From contig WLTJ01000065.1 in NCBI GenBank assembly GCA_009705435.1, positions 1-7,878 of the forward strand: 7,878 nt of DNA. The letters run 5' to 3'. Every line of letters starts with the position of its first letter. Positions within the stretch are counted from its first letter, which is position 1. Source of the DNA: Actinomycetota bacterium. Its GTDB lineage: Bacteria; Actinomycetota; Acidimicrobiia; Acidimicrobiales; Ilumatobacteraceae. Shown piece by piece: positions 1 through 6,537 of the stretch. The translations under genes and the position numbers were made by a program. The notes under the pieces were generated by a model. The model saw only the letters and a program-made list of their open reading frames with translations. It was not told the origin of the DNA and did not search any database.

Positions 1-1533
1 CAAGTTGTTTGGAGCGCTAAATGGTGGTGACGCAAAAACGACATCGGGGTCAGCCTGCACGGCTTGAGTAATCGCTTGTAGATCATCTTGGGTGATTGTC
101 TCGTCAACTTGCGCGACGAGTTGCAGTGGTCCATTGAAGCCAGGCCCGAAACCATCAGCTAAAAGATCGTACGCCCGTCGTGCTGTTTGCCATTCGGCGC
201 GGTTGCCATTGTCGCTCAATGCCAATCGCATGCTCAACAGTGGAATGGTCAGAGTAAGAAGTATGACAAGACCACCAATGAATGAAGTCCACGGACGCCT
301 TTGTACAAAGCGGCTCCAGCGATACCAGAACTGTTGGCGAAGTGGTTTTGGTTGGCGGTGTTGAATTGGTGTGCGTAATGACGGAATAAAAATACTCAGC
401 ACCATGATCACTACGGCAATCAGTAAACCGAGGGGAAGTAGAACCAAAGTGTCAAAAAAGATGACTCCGAAAAGCGAGAGGAATGAAAAGATGATCAGTG
501 ACCCCATTGCCGCGCGAGTCGTGACATCGATGCGATGACCGACAAAACTTAGTAAGGCCGGCAACAAAGTCAGCGACGCTATAACCATGATGCCGACAGT
601 GGCCGATCCACCGATGGCTAATCCGTAGACGAAACTCATGCCCATCATGTACATGCCTAATAGCGAAATCATCACCGTAATACCTGCGAACAAAACAGCA
701 CGTCCGGCGGTATCGGCAGCGTTCACCGTGGCATCTTGTGGTGATAAACCTGCACGTAGTCCTTCGCGGAAACGCGTGACGATAAATAACGCGTAGTCAA
801 TGCCGACACCAATGCCGATCATTGCTCCGATCTGAACGACAAAATCTGGCATCTCCATCACATGACTCAAGATGGTGATTGCCGCGACTCCCGTACCAAG
901 TCCGACGAGCGCAGTCCCGATAGGTAGTCCCATGGCCAGGACTGAGCCGAATGCCAAAACTAAAATGATGATCGCCGCCAGAAGTCCGACGATTTCACTT
1001 TCAGGAAGTTCGAAGGTGACGAAAGGATCTCCACCGTATTCAACAATGACTCCATCGGGCAATGCGCCAGACTCGGTGAGGGAGTTGCCGACGGCAAGGA
1101 TCGCCTGGCCGACTTTGTCTTGGTCATCTTTTGATTCGCCATCGGGAAGTCCGACCACGGCGTAGGCAACGGTTCCGTCTTGGCTGATCAGCGTCGAATC
1201 CTCAAATGGGTTACTGACGCTTAGTCCGTCAATGGAGGATTGCACCTCACTCAGAAAATTGGTGATTGCTGTTTGTGTTGCGGAGTCCTCAAAGCCAGTG
1301 GGACTGGAGAAAACGATCTGAGCGTCGGTTACTGGATCGGCATCGGGATATGCATCTATGAGTAAATCGAGAGCTCGCAGGCTTTGCGAATCAGGAATGG
1401 AAAAGCGAGTTTCAAAGGCGCCGCCGCCGAGGGCCCCATTGGCCACAATTGTGCCTCCGGTCAGCGCTACGAGCCAGATGATGACGGTGAGCCAATGGTG
1501 CGTGAAGCACCAGCGGGCGAGGCGAGACAACAT
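1..1533 (-). CDS. MMPL-family RND transporter, N-terminal 511 residues (runs off left edge)
   Basis: This is an inner-membrane exporter of the MMPL/RND superfamily, which uses the proton gradient to move lipids, drugs or other hydrophobic compounds; the substrate here is unknown. The frame is open from the ATG at 1533 to the window edge. Visible parts are TM1 (about 14-32), a periplasmic porter loop (about 35-178), a TM2-TM6 bundle (about 180-326) and a later TM near 417-437. The family signature GIDYALF lies at about 244-250 and is followed by VTRFREGL; the Asp-Tyr pair is the proton-relay site known from MmpL proteins. GPGFNGPL at 463-470 opens the second porter loop. AAAGGA lies 9 nt upstream of the ATG and supports this start. 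Two extra hydrophobic stretches (about 343-360 and 363-384) sit in the central loop. The gene is divergent from rsgA across 63 nt. The C-terminal half is outside the window. Confidence 0.93.
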   Translation of the reverse strand, partial: MLSRLARWCFTHHWLTVIIWLVALTGGTIVANGALGGGAFETRFSIPDSQSLRALDLLIDAYPDADPVTDAQIVFSSPTGFEDSATQTAITNFLSEVQSSIDGLSVSNPFEDSTLISQDGTVAYAVVGLPDGESKDDQDKVGQAILAVGNSLTESGALPDGVIVEYGGDPFVTFELPESEIVGLLAAIIILVLAFGSVLAMGLPIGTALVGLGTGVAAITILSHVMEMPDFVVQIGAMIGIGVGIDYALFIVTRFREGLRAGLSPQDATVNAADTAGRAVLFAGITVMISLLGMYMMGMSFVYGLAIGGSATVGIMVIASLTLLPALLSFVGHRIDVTTRAAMGSLIIFSFLSLFGVIFFDTLVLLPLGLLIAVVIMVLSIFIPSLRTPIQHRQPKPLRQQFWYRWSRFVQRRPWTSFIGGLVILLTLTIPLLSMRLALSDNGNRAEWQTARRAYDLLADGFGPGFNGPLQLVAQVDETITQDDLQAITQAVQADPDVVFASPPFSAPNNL

Positions 1534-1596
1534 TTTGATGAATCCTTTGGCACGGGTTCGGGGGAAGTGCGCCACGGTAAGGCTACGGTCTCAGAT

Positions 1597-2664
1597 GTGA
1601 ACGACCCTCGTATCGCCCTTGGTTGGAATGTCACATGGGATGTGACTTGGTCCAATCTTTGTCGCGACCGTGCTGCGGACCTACAAGGAACGGGCCTTCC
1701 GGGTCGAGTGGCGCGGTTGGATAGGGGTTGGAGCACGGTTTGGTATGGCCCACCTTCGACCGGCGTTGAACCCGTACGTGTGCGCAATATTGGGGCCGAG
1801 GTTGCTGTTGGTGACTGGGTTGTGGTTTCCGCTGATGGTGAGAAAGTTGAAATGGTTTTACCGCGCCACAGTGCATTTATGCGCCGTGCCAGTTTTGAGG
1901 GACAACGCGCCGAGGCTCATACCATCGCCGCAAATATTGATGTCGTGTTTTTGTTGCATGCTTTGGTCTCACCGCCGAACCAGCGTCGCCTTGAACGAGA
2001 ATTAGTTTTGGCTTTCGATAGCGGAGCCACACCAGTATTGATCTTGACCAAACTCGACTTAATGGAAAGTGCGGAGGCAGTTGATCACTGTGTGAACACT
2101 CTTGAAGCGGTGGCACCTGGCGTGGATATTCATGTCGTGAGTGGAATCCGTGGGGATGGTCTTGACGCCTTACTGCAATATGCAAGCGGCTACCGAACCG
2201 TTGCGCTGCTCGGTGCGAGCGGTGTTGGCAAGAGCACGATTGTGAACACTTTGGTCGGCGGTCAAGTTCAGAGCACGGCGGCAGTGCGTGAGGGTGATCA
2301 GCGCGGGCGCCACACAACAACGGCTGTGCAATTAGTGGCGCTACCTTCCGAGCCTGTCGGCGAGGCGGGTTGGTTGATTGACACACCGGGTGTGCGTGCG
2401 GTGAGCCTGTGGTCCAGCGGTACCGGAATCGAACGCGCTTTCGCCGATATTTTTGCTCTATCAGAGAAGTGTCGTTTTCGTGATTGTAAACACGAGGAAG
2501 AACCAGGTTGTGCAGTCTCTGCAGCGGTCACTCATGGAACTTTAGATCCGCGGCGCTTGGACAGCATGAAGCGTTTGGTTGCTGAAGAGGCTTCACTAGA
2601 AGAAGAACAAAAAGCCCGACTCAAAGTTGAAGATCGTCGTGGCTTTCGCAAACGCAAACCTTAA
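1597..2664 (+). CDS. rsgA: RsgA, small ribosomal subunit biogenesis GTPase
   Basis: RsgA (YjeQ) is a cytoplasmic GTPase that binds the 30S subunit late in assembly and helps release maturation factors. The GTPase motifs occur in the circularly permuted order typical of the family: G4 TKLD (151-154), then G1 GASGVGKS (206-213), the RGRHTTT switch (236-242) and G3 DTPG (262-265). An N-terminal OB-fold region (GRVARLDRG onward) comes first, and a C-terminal zinc site CRFRDCKHEEEPGC supplies Cys292, Cys297, His299 and Cys305. The length of 355 residues is normal. I chose GTG 1597 because it places LGWN close to the N-terminus, as in actinobacterial homologues. GTG 1567 and GTG 1642 are alternatives, and none has a strong ribosome-binding site. 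The frame stays open far upstream (ATG 1384), but that part overlaps the transporter and is not RsgA-like. The gene converges on the STAS gene with only 13 nt between stop codons. Confidence 0.95.
   Translation: MNDPRIALGWNVTWDVTWSNLCRDRAADLQGTGLPGRVARLDRGWSTVWYGPPSTGVEPVRVRNIGAEVAVGDWVVVSADGEKVEMVLPRHSAFMRRASFEGQRAEAHTIAANIDVVFLLHALVSPPNQRRLERELVLAFDSGATPVLILTKLDLMESAEAVDHCVNTLEAVAPGVDIHVVSGIRGDGLDALLQYASGYRTVALLGASGVGKSTIVNTLVGGQVQSTAAVREGDQRGRHTTTAVQLVALPSEPVGEAGWLIDTPGVRAVSLWSSGTGIERAFADIFALSEKCRFRDCKHEEEPGCAVSAAVTHGTLDPRRLDSMKRLVAEEASLEEEQKARLKVEDRRGFRKRKP
1630..1646. promoter_or_regulatory. Perfect 7+3+7 inverted repeat near the rsgA start, possible operator
   Basis: GTCACATGGGATGTGAC is a perfect 7-bp inverted repeat around a GGG spacer. 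It lies about 97-113 nt upstream of the transporter start and 33 nt inside rsgA if GTG 1597 is the start. The size and symmetry suit a dimeric repressor or activator site. It could equally be a by-product of the repeated amino acids NVTWDVTW encoded there, so confidence is low. Confidence 0.28.
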
Positions 2665-2677
2665 GGTCCGCCTTGTC

Positions 2678-3010
2678 TTACTTGGTGATGTCGGATACCG
2701 AAGTTGCGATGGGGATGATGAGATCTAATCTCGTGCGACGCAAATAACTGCAAATATTTTGGCTGGTACAGACAATATGCAGCGAAGTATTTTTGGCCCG
2801 CAAGCGCGCCGCGAAGCCCAGTAGAAGTCCTAAGGCAGGATCATCAAGAACGGTGATCCCATCAAGATCAAGAACGATCCGCTGATGATCCTCGATTGTT
2901 GCTTGTGTCAGCACATCACTCAGTTTGGGCAAAGTTGAGAGATCAAGTTCACCGCTAAAACTGATGACAGCAATGTCACCTATGAGATCAGTACGTGCGG
3001 ATAACTGCAT
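2678..3010 (-). CDS. STAS-domain protein, anti-sigma-factor-antagonist-like, altered phosphosite
   Basis: A 110-residue single-domain STAS protein of the SpoIIAA/RsbV type. Such proteins bind and sequester anti-sigma factors in the cytoplasm and are usually switched off by serine phosphorylation. The fold signature is clear: GELDLSTLP at 20-28, the strand IVLDLDGITVLDD (45-57), helix ALGLLLGFAARLRAK, and strand LHIVCTS (77-83). The normal phosphosite motif Asp-Ser-Ser-Gly-Leu-Gly reads Asp56-Asp57-Pro58-Ala59-Leu60-Gly61, so no acceptor serine is present at the usual place. The ATG at 3010 lies 4 nt after the tadE stop with only a weak ribosome-binding site, suggesting translational coupling and membership of the tad operon. 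No kinase/anti-sigma partner or sigma factor lies in the window. The STAS assignment is firm; its partner and role are inference. Confidence 0.88.
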   Translation of the reverse strand: MQLSARTDLIGDIAVISFSGELDLSTLPKLSDVLTQATIEDHQRIVLDLDGITVLDDPALGLLLGFAARLRAKNTSLHIVCTSQNICSYLRRTRLDLIIPIATSVSDITK

Positions 3011-3014
3011 GCCA

Positions 3015-3434
3015 TCAACCTAGCGGGGGTTCAAGGAGCATCGAAAAATGCGAACTGATATCAAGGTCACTGATGAAGCGCCCAATAATGGGTAAGTCGG
3101 TGACAAGGTGCTGAGTCACGGTGACGGTGACCCACCTCGCGTCGGTTGTGGTTTGAACCGAGATGTCGGACCGCGTTTGGCCGTCAGTGGCACCCACTAG
3201 AGAGCGCAGGGCCACAGATTCCGCGGTTTGAGATGGCTGGGCCGAGACCGCCGCAGCGCGCACGCCGTTACGTGCGGCGTTGACCACCTGAACATGCGCG
3301 AGAACGATGACCAATACCTGCATGAGCAGCAGTAGAGAGATCACGACGAGAGGTAGAACCAGGGCGAACTCCACCGTGGCCTGCCCTTCGTCGCCCCTTT
3401 GAGTTGTTTGTTTACGGTAATTTTGAAATGACAT
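3015..3434 (-). CDS. tadE: TadE-like pseudopilin / pilus assembly protein
   Basis: A 139-residue TadE-family minor pilin or pseudopilin of the tight-adherence system. A short charged leader ends in Gly17, followed by QATVEFALVLPLVV. This is the class III prepilin pattern, with cleavage expected after Gly17 and Glu22 at mature position 5. A single membrane helix spans about 24-48. The following stretch, VQVVNAARNGVRAAAVS, is typical of TadE, and the remaining ~85 residues form a polar extracellular domain rich in Thr and Val. AGGTGATC about 8 nt upstream supports the ATG at 3434. The gene overlaps the 3' end of the pilin gene by 23 nt, which suggests coupled translation. The position corresponds to Rv3655c in the M. 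tuberculosis cluster (from memory). No TadG-like third pseudopilin follows; the STAS gene comes next instead. Confidence 0.86.
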   Translation of the reverse strand: MSFQNYRKQTTQRGDEGQATVEFALVLPLVVISLLLLMQVLVIVLAHVQVVNAARNGVRAAAVSAQPSQTAESVALRSLVGATDGQTRSDISVQTTTDARWVTVTVTQHLVTDLPIIGRFISDLDISSHFSMLLEPPLG

Positions 3435-3636
3435 TGCTGATCACCTGATCGAATAAACGACCGATTTTGCCTGCCCCGCCTCCGCCTGTCGCCCAGGCCA
3501 CCGCCAAAAGAGCGATGAGTGCAGCTGCCAGCATCACTAATGCGTATTCGGAGGTGGCCTGACCGGAGTCCCGCGGACCCGTCGAGAGGTGAGGTGTCGT
3601 GACATATATATAGATGCGTAAGAAAGCGTTATTCAT
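3412..3636 (-). CDS. DUF4244/Flp-like pilin precursor
   Basis: A 74-residue prepilin, probably the major fibre subunit of the tad pilus. The 25-residue leader ends with RDSG, followed by QATSEYALVMLAAALIALLAVAW. Cleavage after Gly25 would leave a 49-residue mature pilin with Glu30 at mature position 5 and Tyr31 next to it, as in Flp pilins. A hydrophobic helix (about 32-49) is followed by a Gly-rich hinge (TGGGGAGK) and an amphipathic tail. GGAGA 5 nt upstream fixes the ATG at 3636; a longer open frame to 3708 would run back into tadC and lacks such a site. Codons 7-12 of the leader contain an unusual TA dinucleotide run (RIYIYV). The place between tadC and tadE matches the DUF4244 protein Rv3656c of mycobacteria (from memory). 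Confidence 0.86.
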   Translation of the reverse strand: MNNAFLRIYIYVTTPHLSTGPRDSGQATSEYALVMLAAALIALLAVAWATGGGGAGKIGRLFDQVISNVISKLP

Positions 3637-3670
3637 AAAAGTCTCCGTGTGAGTAGTGGTGGTGTGGCAG

Positions 3671-4198
3671 TTAGATCGAAAGACGTAACTGCGAAACGGT
3701 TCCGGCAATGGTCGGAACGATGATCAGAACAATGAATGATGGAAGGGTGCAGATCACCAAGGGGAGGCTGAGCCGAATCGGCAATTGTCGAGCAGATATT
3801 TCCGCGGCACGGCGCCGACTGAGGCGCGCATCATTACCCAACTGAAAGATCAAGCTCTCCATGGGGATACCCAGGCGGTCTCCAGCCGACAGAACTTCGC
3901 ATAAGGGTCGCGCAGCGGACCCGATGCGTTGGGGAAGTTCTCGTAGGGCATCCGTGAAACGTTGGCCGAGCGCCATTTTCTCGGTGACTGCAAGAAACGC
4001 TGGTCGCATCACTTGGGGTGCGTGCAAACAGAGGAAATGAATTCCTTGCACTGGGCTATAGCCGGCACGCAGGGCGGCCATCAAGAGGTCCACGCATTGC
4101 GGCCAAGCGTCCATCATTTCAGTTTCACGTCGTTGACGAAGGCGCGCTTTGGTGCGTCGCCAGAAGAGAAATAATCCAACGAGAGCGGCGATGAACAT
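3671..4198 (-). CDS. tadC: TadC, type II secretion F-domain inner-membrane platform protein
   Basis: A 175-residue T2SSF/GspF-domain protein that with TadB forms the inner-membrane platform driven by the TadA ATPase. It has an N-terminal helix (FIAALVGLFLFW, about 2-14), then a cytoplasmic helical domain opening with PQCVDLLMAALRAGYSP (typical of the family), the GIPMESLIFQLGNDARLSRRR segment, and a C-terminal hydrophobic region (about 143-168). It is short but similar to actinobacterial TadC proteins. The start is either ATG 4198, sharing one base with the tadB stop (TGATG), or the adjacent GTG 4201 (4-nt overlap); both imply coupling to tadB. There is no independent ribosome-binding site. 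The pilin gene follows after 34 nt. Confidence 0.87.
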   Translation of the reverse strand: MFIAALVGLFLFWRRTKARLRQRRETEMMDAWPQCVDLLMAALRAGYSPVQGIHFLCLHAPQVMRPAFLAVTEKMALGQRFTDALRELPQRIGSAARPLCEVLSAGDRLGIPMESLIFQLGNDARLSRRRAAEISARQLPIRLSLPLVICTLPSFIVLIIVPTIAGTVSQLRLSI

Positions 4199-4803
4199 CA
4201 CGAGTTAATCAACTTATTTGTCCACATTCGGCCAACAAGGTTGAGTCCAATGCCGAGAGCAAGACATGTCCAGCCCAATGGTGTGGCCAACATTGTGTTC
4301 CGAATTGCGGGACTATCACTCACAATCCATGCGGCACATACAACAGGCAACCATGTAATTAAGCGTGTTGATGCCATAGCTGTTGATGCCTGAGCTTGGC
4401 GATCTTGGCGCGCATAGGAGCGATCGAGCAAGGTGTCAATGAGTGCATCAATGTGATGCGCGGCATCACCACCAACTTCGCTGGCAAGGGAAATCACATG
4501 AAGAACGACGGATAGATCACCTGCTGGGTTTTGCTTTTCATCGGCCTCTATCAAGTAGTTGCATGCTTGGTTGAGGGATTGTCCATTATTGATGGCGGCC
4601 GCTAAGCGAATCAGAAGATCACATGGTTCGGTGATACTCGCCTGATGCAGCGATGAGGCAAGAGATTGACCTGAGCGCAATGAACGAGTCATTGCTGAAA
4701 GAGAATCAATGATGTTTTCGTTACCGAATGAAGTGGCTTGTGTGAGCCGACGCTTAATGCGTTGTCGTTGTGTGAATCGAGAAAAGAAATTGGGGACGTT
4801 CAT
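4198..4803 (-). CDS. tadB: TadB, type II secretion F-domain inner-membrane platform protein
   Basis: A 201-residue T2SSF-domain protein, the presumed partner of TadC in the pilus platform. The cytoplasmic four-helix region runs from about 30 to 145 and contains the family-like pattern LSAMTRSLRSGQSLASSLHQ and, later, SEVGGDAAHHIDAL. Hydrophobic helices at about 148-162 and 176-194 form the membrane anchor. The N-terminal membrane helices of longer TadB proteins are absent; the protein begins with a basic segment (FTQRQRIKRRL). ATG 4803 comes one base after the tadA stop (TGA-t-ATG), the arrangement expected for translational coupling. An in-frame start at 4854 would overlap tadA by 50 nt and is less likely. 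Confidence 0.87.
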   Translation of the reverse strand: MNVPNFFSRFTQRQRIKRRLTQATSFGNENIIDSLSAMTRSLRSGQSLASSLHQASITEPCDLLIRLAAAINNGQSLNQACNYLIEADEKQNPAGDLSVVLHVISLASEVGGDAAHHIDALIDTLLDRSYARQDRQAQASTAMASTRLITWLPVVCAAWIVSDSPAIRNTMLATPLGWTCLALGIGLNLVGRMWTNKLINS

Positions 4804-4804
4804 A

Positions 4805-5740
4805 TCAATGATGGAGGTAATCCACTCGCAATGTTGCGCTATCGACATCCGCATTGAGGTGAGCGACTTCGGCGATCACTCTGGCACCGTGACGTTGACG
4901 TTTCATATGAATCACGAAACCGATGGCCGAAGAAACCATATGTCGCGCATCTTGAAGGGTCCACCCTGGGGCAGCCTGCATCGTCAGTAAGTCGAGGCGA
5001 TGCAGCCCGTCGATTGCCGAATTGGCGTGCAGTGTGGCCAAGCATTTGGAATGCCCCGTGTTCATTGCCTGAACAAGGGTCAGGGCTTCAATGCCGCGTA
5101 CCTCGCCGACGACCAAGCGGTCGGGACGCAAACGTAACGCCGTGCGGAGCAGATCGTCCATTGTGATTTGGCCGCGCCCTTCTGCTGTGGCTGAACGGGT
5201 TTCCAAGCGCACCATATGAGGATGCTGAACAGCGAGTTCGTGTGTGTCTTCAAGGACGACAAAACGTTCAATGTCGTGGGGGATGGACATCATGGCGGCG
5301 AGTAAAGATGTCTTACCCGAACCAGTGGCGCCAGTGATCAAGATGTTTTCCGTACTTTCAAGAACGGTGTGCATGACCTCTGTCAAGTGCGTTTCGTGCT
5401 CGGGTGGCACGAAATCAGATATGGAAAAAGCAACCTTGCGAAATAGGCGAAAGGCCACGCATGTACCGTGCACCGCTATTGGATGAATGACGGCGCACAC
5501 ACGCGTTCCATCGGGTAATCGCGCGTCAACTATTGGTGATAAACGATCCAGTCGACGTCCCAATGGTGTGAGAATTCTTTCGAGGGCGGTTTCAATTTGT
5601 CCTGGCAAAAGGTCGGCACCGCGTTCAAGGTTCCCGCGGCGTTCAATCCAGACTTCGGTGTTGTTGTTCACCAAGATGTCAGTCACTGATTGATCGCCGA
5701 AATAGCGAGTGATCTCGTCGGGTAGCAAACGTGTGTTCAT
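4805..5740 (-). CDS. tadA: TadA/CpaF-type secretion ATPase
   Basis: The hexameric cytoplasmic ATPase of the VirB11/CpaF class that powers pilus assembly. In the 311-residue form starting at ATG 5740, the N-terminal domain includes DQSVTDILVNN and DARLPDGTRV. The RecA-like domain contains the Walker A GATGSGKTS (137-145), the Asp box LEDTHEL (163-169), the Walker B RLVVGEVRG (208-216, Glu213) and the His box TLHANS (236-241). The catalytic motifs are all intact. The usual GHDGS before the His box reads GHSKC. The extended N-terminal segment of some CpaF proteins is missing, as is common in actinobacteria. An upstream TTG at 5764 would overlap tadZ by 14 nt. ATG 5740, 10 nt after the tadZ stop, is preferred although no clear ribosome-binding site is visible. 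Confidence 0.95.
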   Translation of the reverse strand: MNTRLLPDEITRYFGDQSVTDILVNNNTEVWIERRGNLERGADLLPGQIETALERILTPLGRRLDRLSPIVDARLPDGTRVCAVIHPIAVHGTCVAFRLFRKVAFSISDFVPPEHETHLTEVMHTVLESTENILITGATGSGKTSLLAAMMSIPHDIERFVVLEDTHELAVQHPHMVRLETRSATAEGRGQITMDDLLRTALRLRPDRLVVGEVRGIEALTLVQAMNTGHSKCLATLHANSAIDGLHRLDLLTMQAAPGWTLQDARHMVSSAIGFVIHMKRQRHGARVIAEVAHLNADVDSATLRVDYLHH

Positions 5741-5750
5741 GGTCGCATGA

Positions 5751-6410
5751 TCAGATTGAAACAAGATGGGTCAGTAATGGGGAGAGTGCTGCACTCAAGG
5801 CAGGTGGAATACGCGAATGCAATAGGCCCGAGTCGACACGTCGTGCGATTTCTGGATCTACAGCGATCTCTGCGACAACTTCTGTTTTCAATACTGACTG
5901 CACATCTCGTCGGGTGAGAACTCGGTCGCCGCCAGTGATCAAGATCACGCCAGTAGTCGAGCGATTTTGCTCAACGGCTTTTCGTAGTGCGAGATAGCAC
6001 GGACGAATGATGAGGTAATTCGTGTCAGCAACTCCCCATAACGTTTTGGAGACTGGCGAGATGCCAGCATCAACGACAATGTTGATCGCTTGATCATGAA
6101 TTTGACTCAAAGCGCGACAGAGATAATTCCAGTCTCCCGAATTTTGATCGGGGAGTAGTTCACCTCCACGCGCCGCGACAGACAAATTTCTGCCGCATTT
6201 CATCAGCAGGTCGCCAAACTCAAGTTGCATCTTGTTGGACATCCATTCGCTGATTCCTTGCTCAGGTGTTGTCAGGCCCAAGAGTGCCGGTTGATCGCCA
6301 GCGAGATCGACGAGGATTGTTGGGGTAGTGAGTGCGCTCACTGCGGCTAATGCGGCAGCAACGACGGATGTCCCCGAACCACCTTTGCAGGACCAGCAAA
6401 TCGTGAACAT
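5751..6410 (-). CDS. tadZ: TadZ/CpaE-like P-loop ATPase (Ssd-like), first gene of tad operon
   Basis: A 219-residue MinD/ParA-superfamily protein of the CpaE/TadZ/Ssd type, thought to localise the tad machine or link it to the cell pole or septum. It has a deviant Walker A, KGGSGTS (9-15), with the signature Lys9 but Thr in place of the second lysine, as in other CpaE-like proteins. A switch-like LVDLAGD follows at 33-39, and a Walker B strand INIVVDAG at 109-116. The N-terminal receiver-like domain of Caulobacter CpaE is absent. I chose ATG 6410 because GGGGGAA lies just upstream and the P-loop then falls near the N-terminus; ATG 6422 and TTG 6467 are in frame but lack such a site. This is the promoter-proximal gene of the operon and corresponds to Rv3660c/ssd in mycobacteria (from memory). 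Confidence 0.86.
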   Translation of the reverse strand: MFTICWSCKGGSGTSVVAAALAAVSALTTPTILVDLAGDQPALLGLTTPEQGISEWMSNKMQLEFGDLLMKCGRNLSVAARGGELLPDQNSGDWNYLCRALSQIHDQAINIVVDAGISPVSKTLWGVADTNYLIIRPCYLALRKAVEQNRSTTGVILITGGDRVLTRRDVQSVLKTEVVAEIAVDPEIARRVDSGLLHSRIPPALSAALSPLLTHLVSI

Positions 6411-6455
6411 GGCTTCCCCCATCGAAAGTTTGAAATAAGAGGGGAAGTTCGGCGA

Positions 6456-6468
6456 CTTGAAATTCAAG
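6456..6468. promoter_or_regulatory. Perfect palindrome upstream of tadZ, candidate operator
   Basis: CTTGAAATTCAAG is a perfect 6+1+6 inverted repeat, 46-58 nt upstream of the tadZ start. It touches a second palindrome at 6468-6484. Its position would suit a regulator binding at or next to the tad promoter, but no convincing -35/-10 pair can be fixed here. Chance occurrence is possible. Confidence 0.3.
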
Positions 6469-6484
6469 CGTCACAATGTGGCGC
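6468..6484. promoter_or_regulatory. Near-perfect 17-bp palindrome upstream of tadZ, candidate operator
   Basis: GCGTCACAATGTGGCGC pairs at seven of eight positions around a central A; the only mismatch is T6471 against G6481. It shares G6468 with the neighbouring palindrome. The TCACA/TGTG half-sites resemble common dimeric-regulator half-sites and partly resemble the inverted repeat at 1630-1646. Both lie in the 127-nt gap before tadZ. Confidence 0.3.
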
Positions 6485-6537
6485 AACACGATGTGGGAGT
6501 ACCACCACCCGAGGCGGTGACAGGCGGCTGAAATGAA

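Noticed and set aside
872..1165. Plus-strand open frame inside the transporter gene (and similar frames at 92-364 and 960-1169)
   Set aside because: These are shadows of the MMPL gene, whose frame carries the TM bundle and the GIDYALF motif; the shadows have low-complexity, non-family translations.
1384..1596. Upstream extension of the RsgA frame to ATG 1384
   Set aside because: It overlaps the N-terminal coding region of the transporter on the other strand, and its translation has no RsgA character; the family N-terminus LGWN begins after GTG 1597.
1877..2386. 169-residue minus-strand frame across rsgA
   Set aside because: It is antisense to the GTPase motifs of rsgA and its translation is rich in His, Arg, Pro and Ser without any recognisable pattern.
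2658..2667. Palindrome ACCTTAAGGT at the rsgA stop as a bidirectional terminator
   Set aside because: It has no loop and no T run; the convergent genes are only 13 nt apart and the palindrome is short enough to be chance.
4709..4990. Plus-strand frames opposite tadA and tadB (also 5244-5486, 5487-5693, 5731-5997)
   Set aside because: They lie opposite genes with intact catalytic or family motifs and show no domain of their own.
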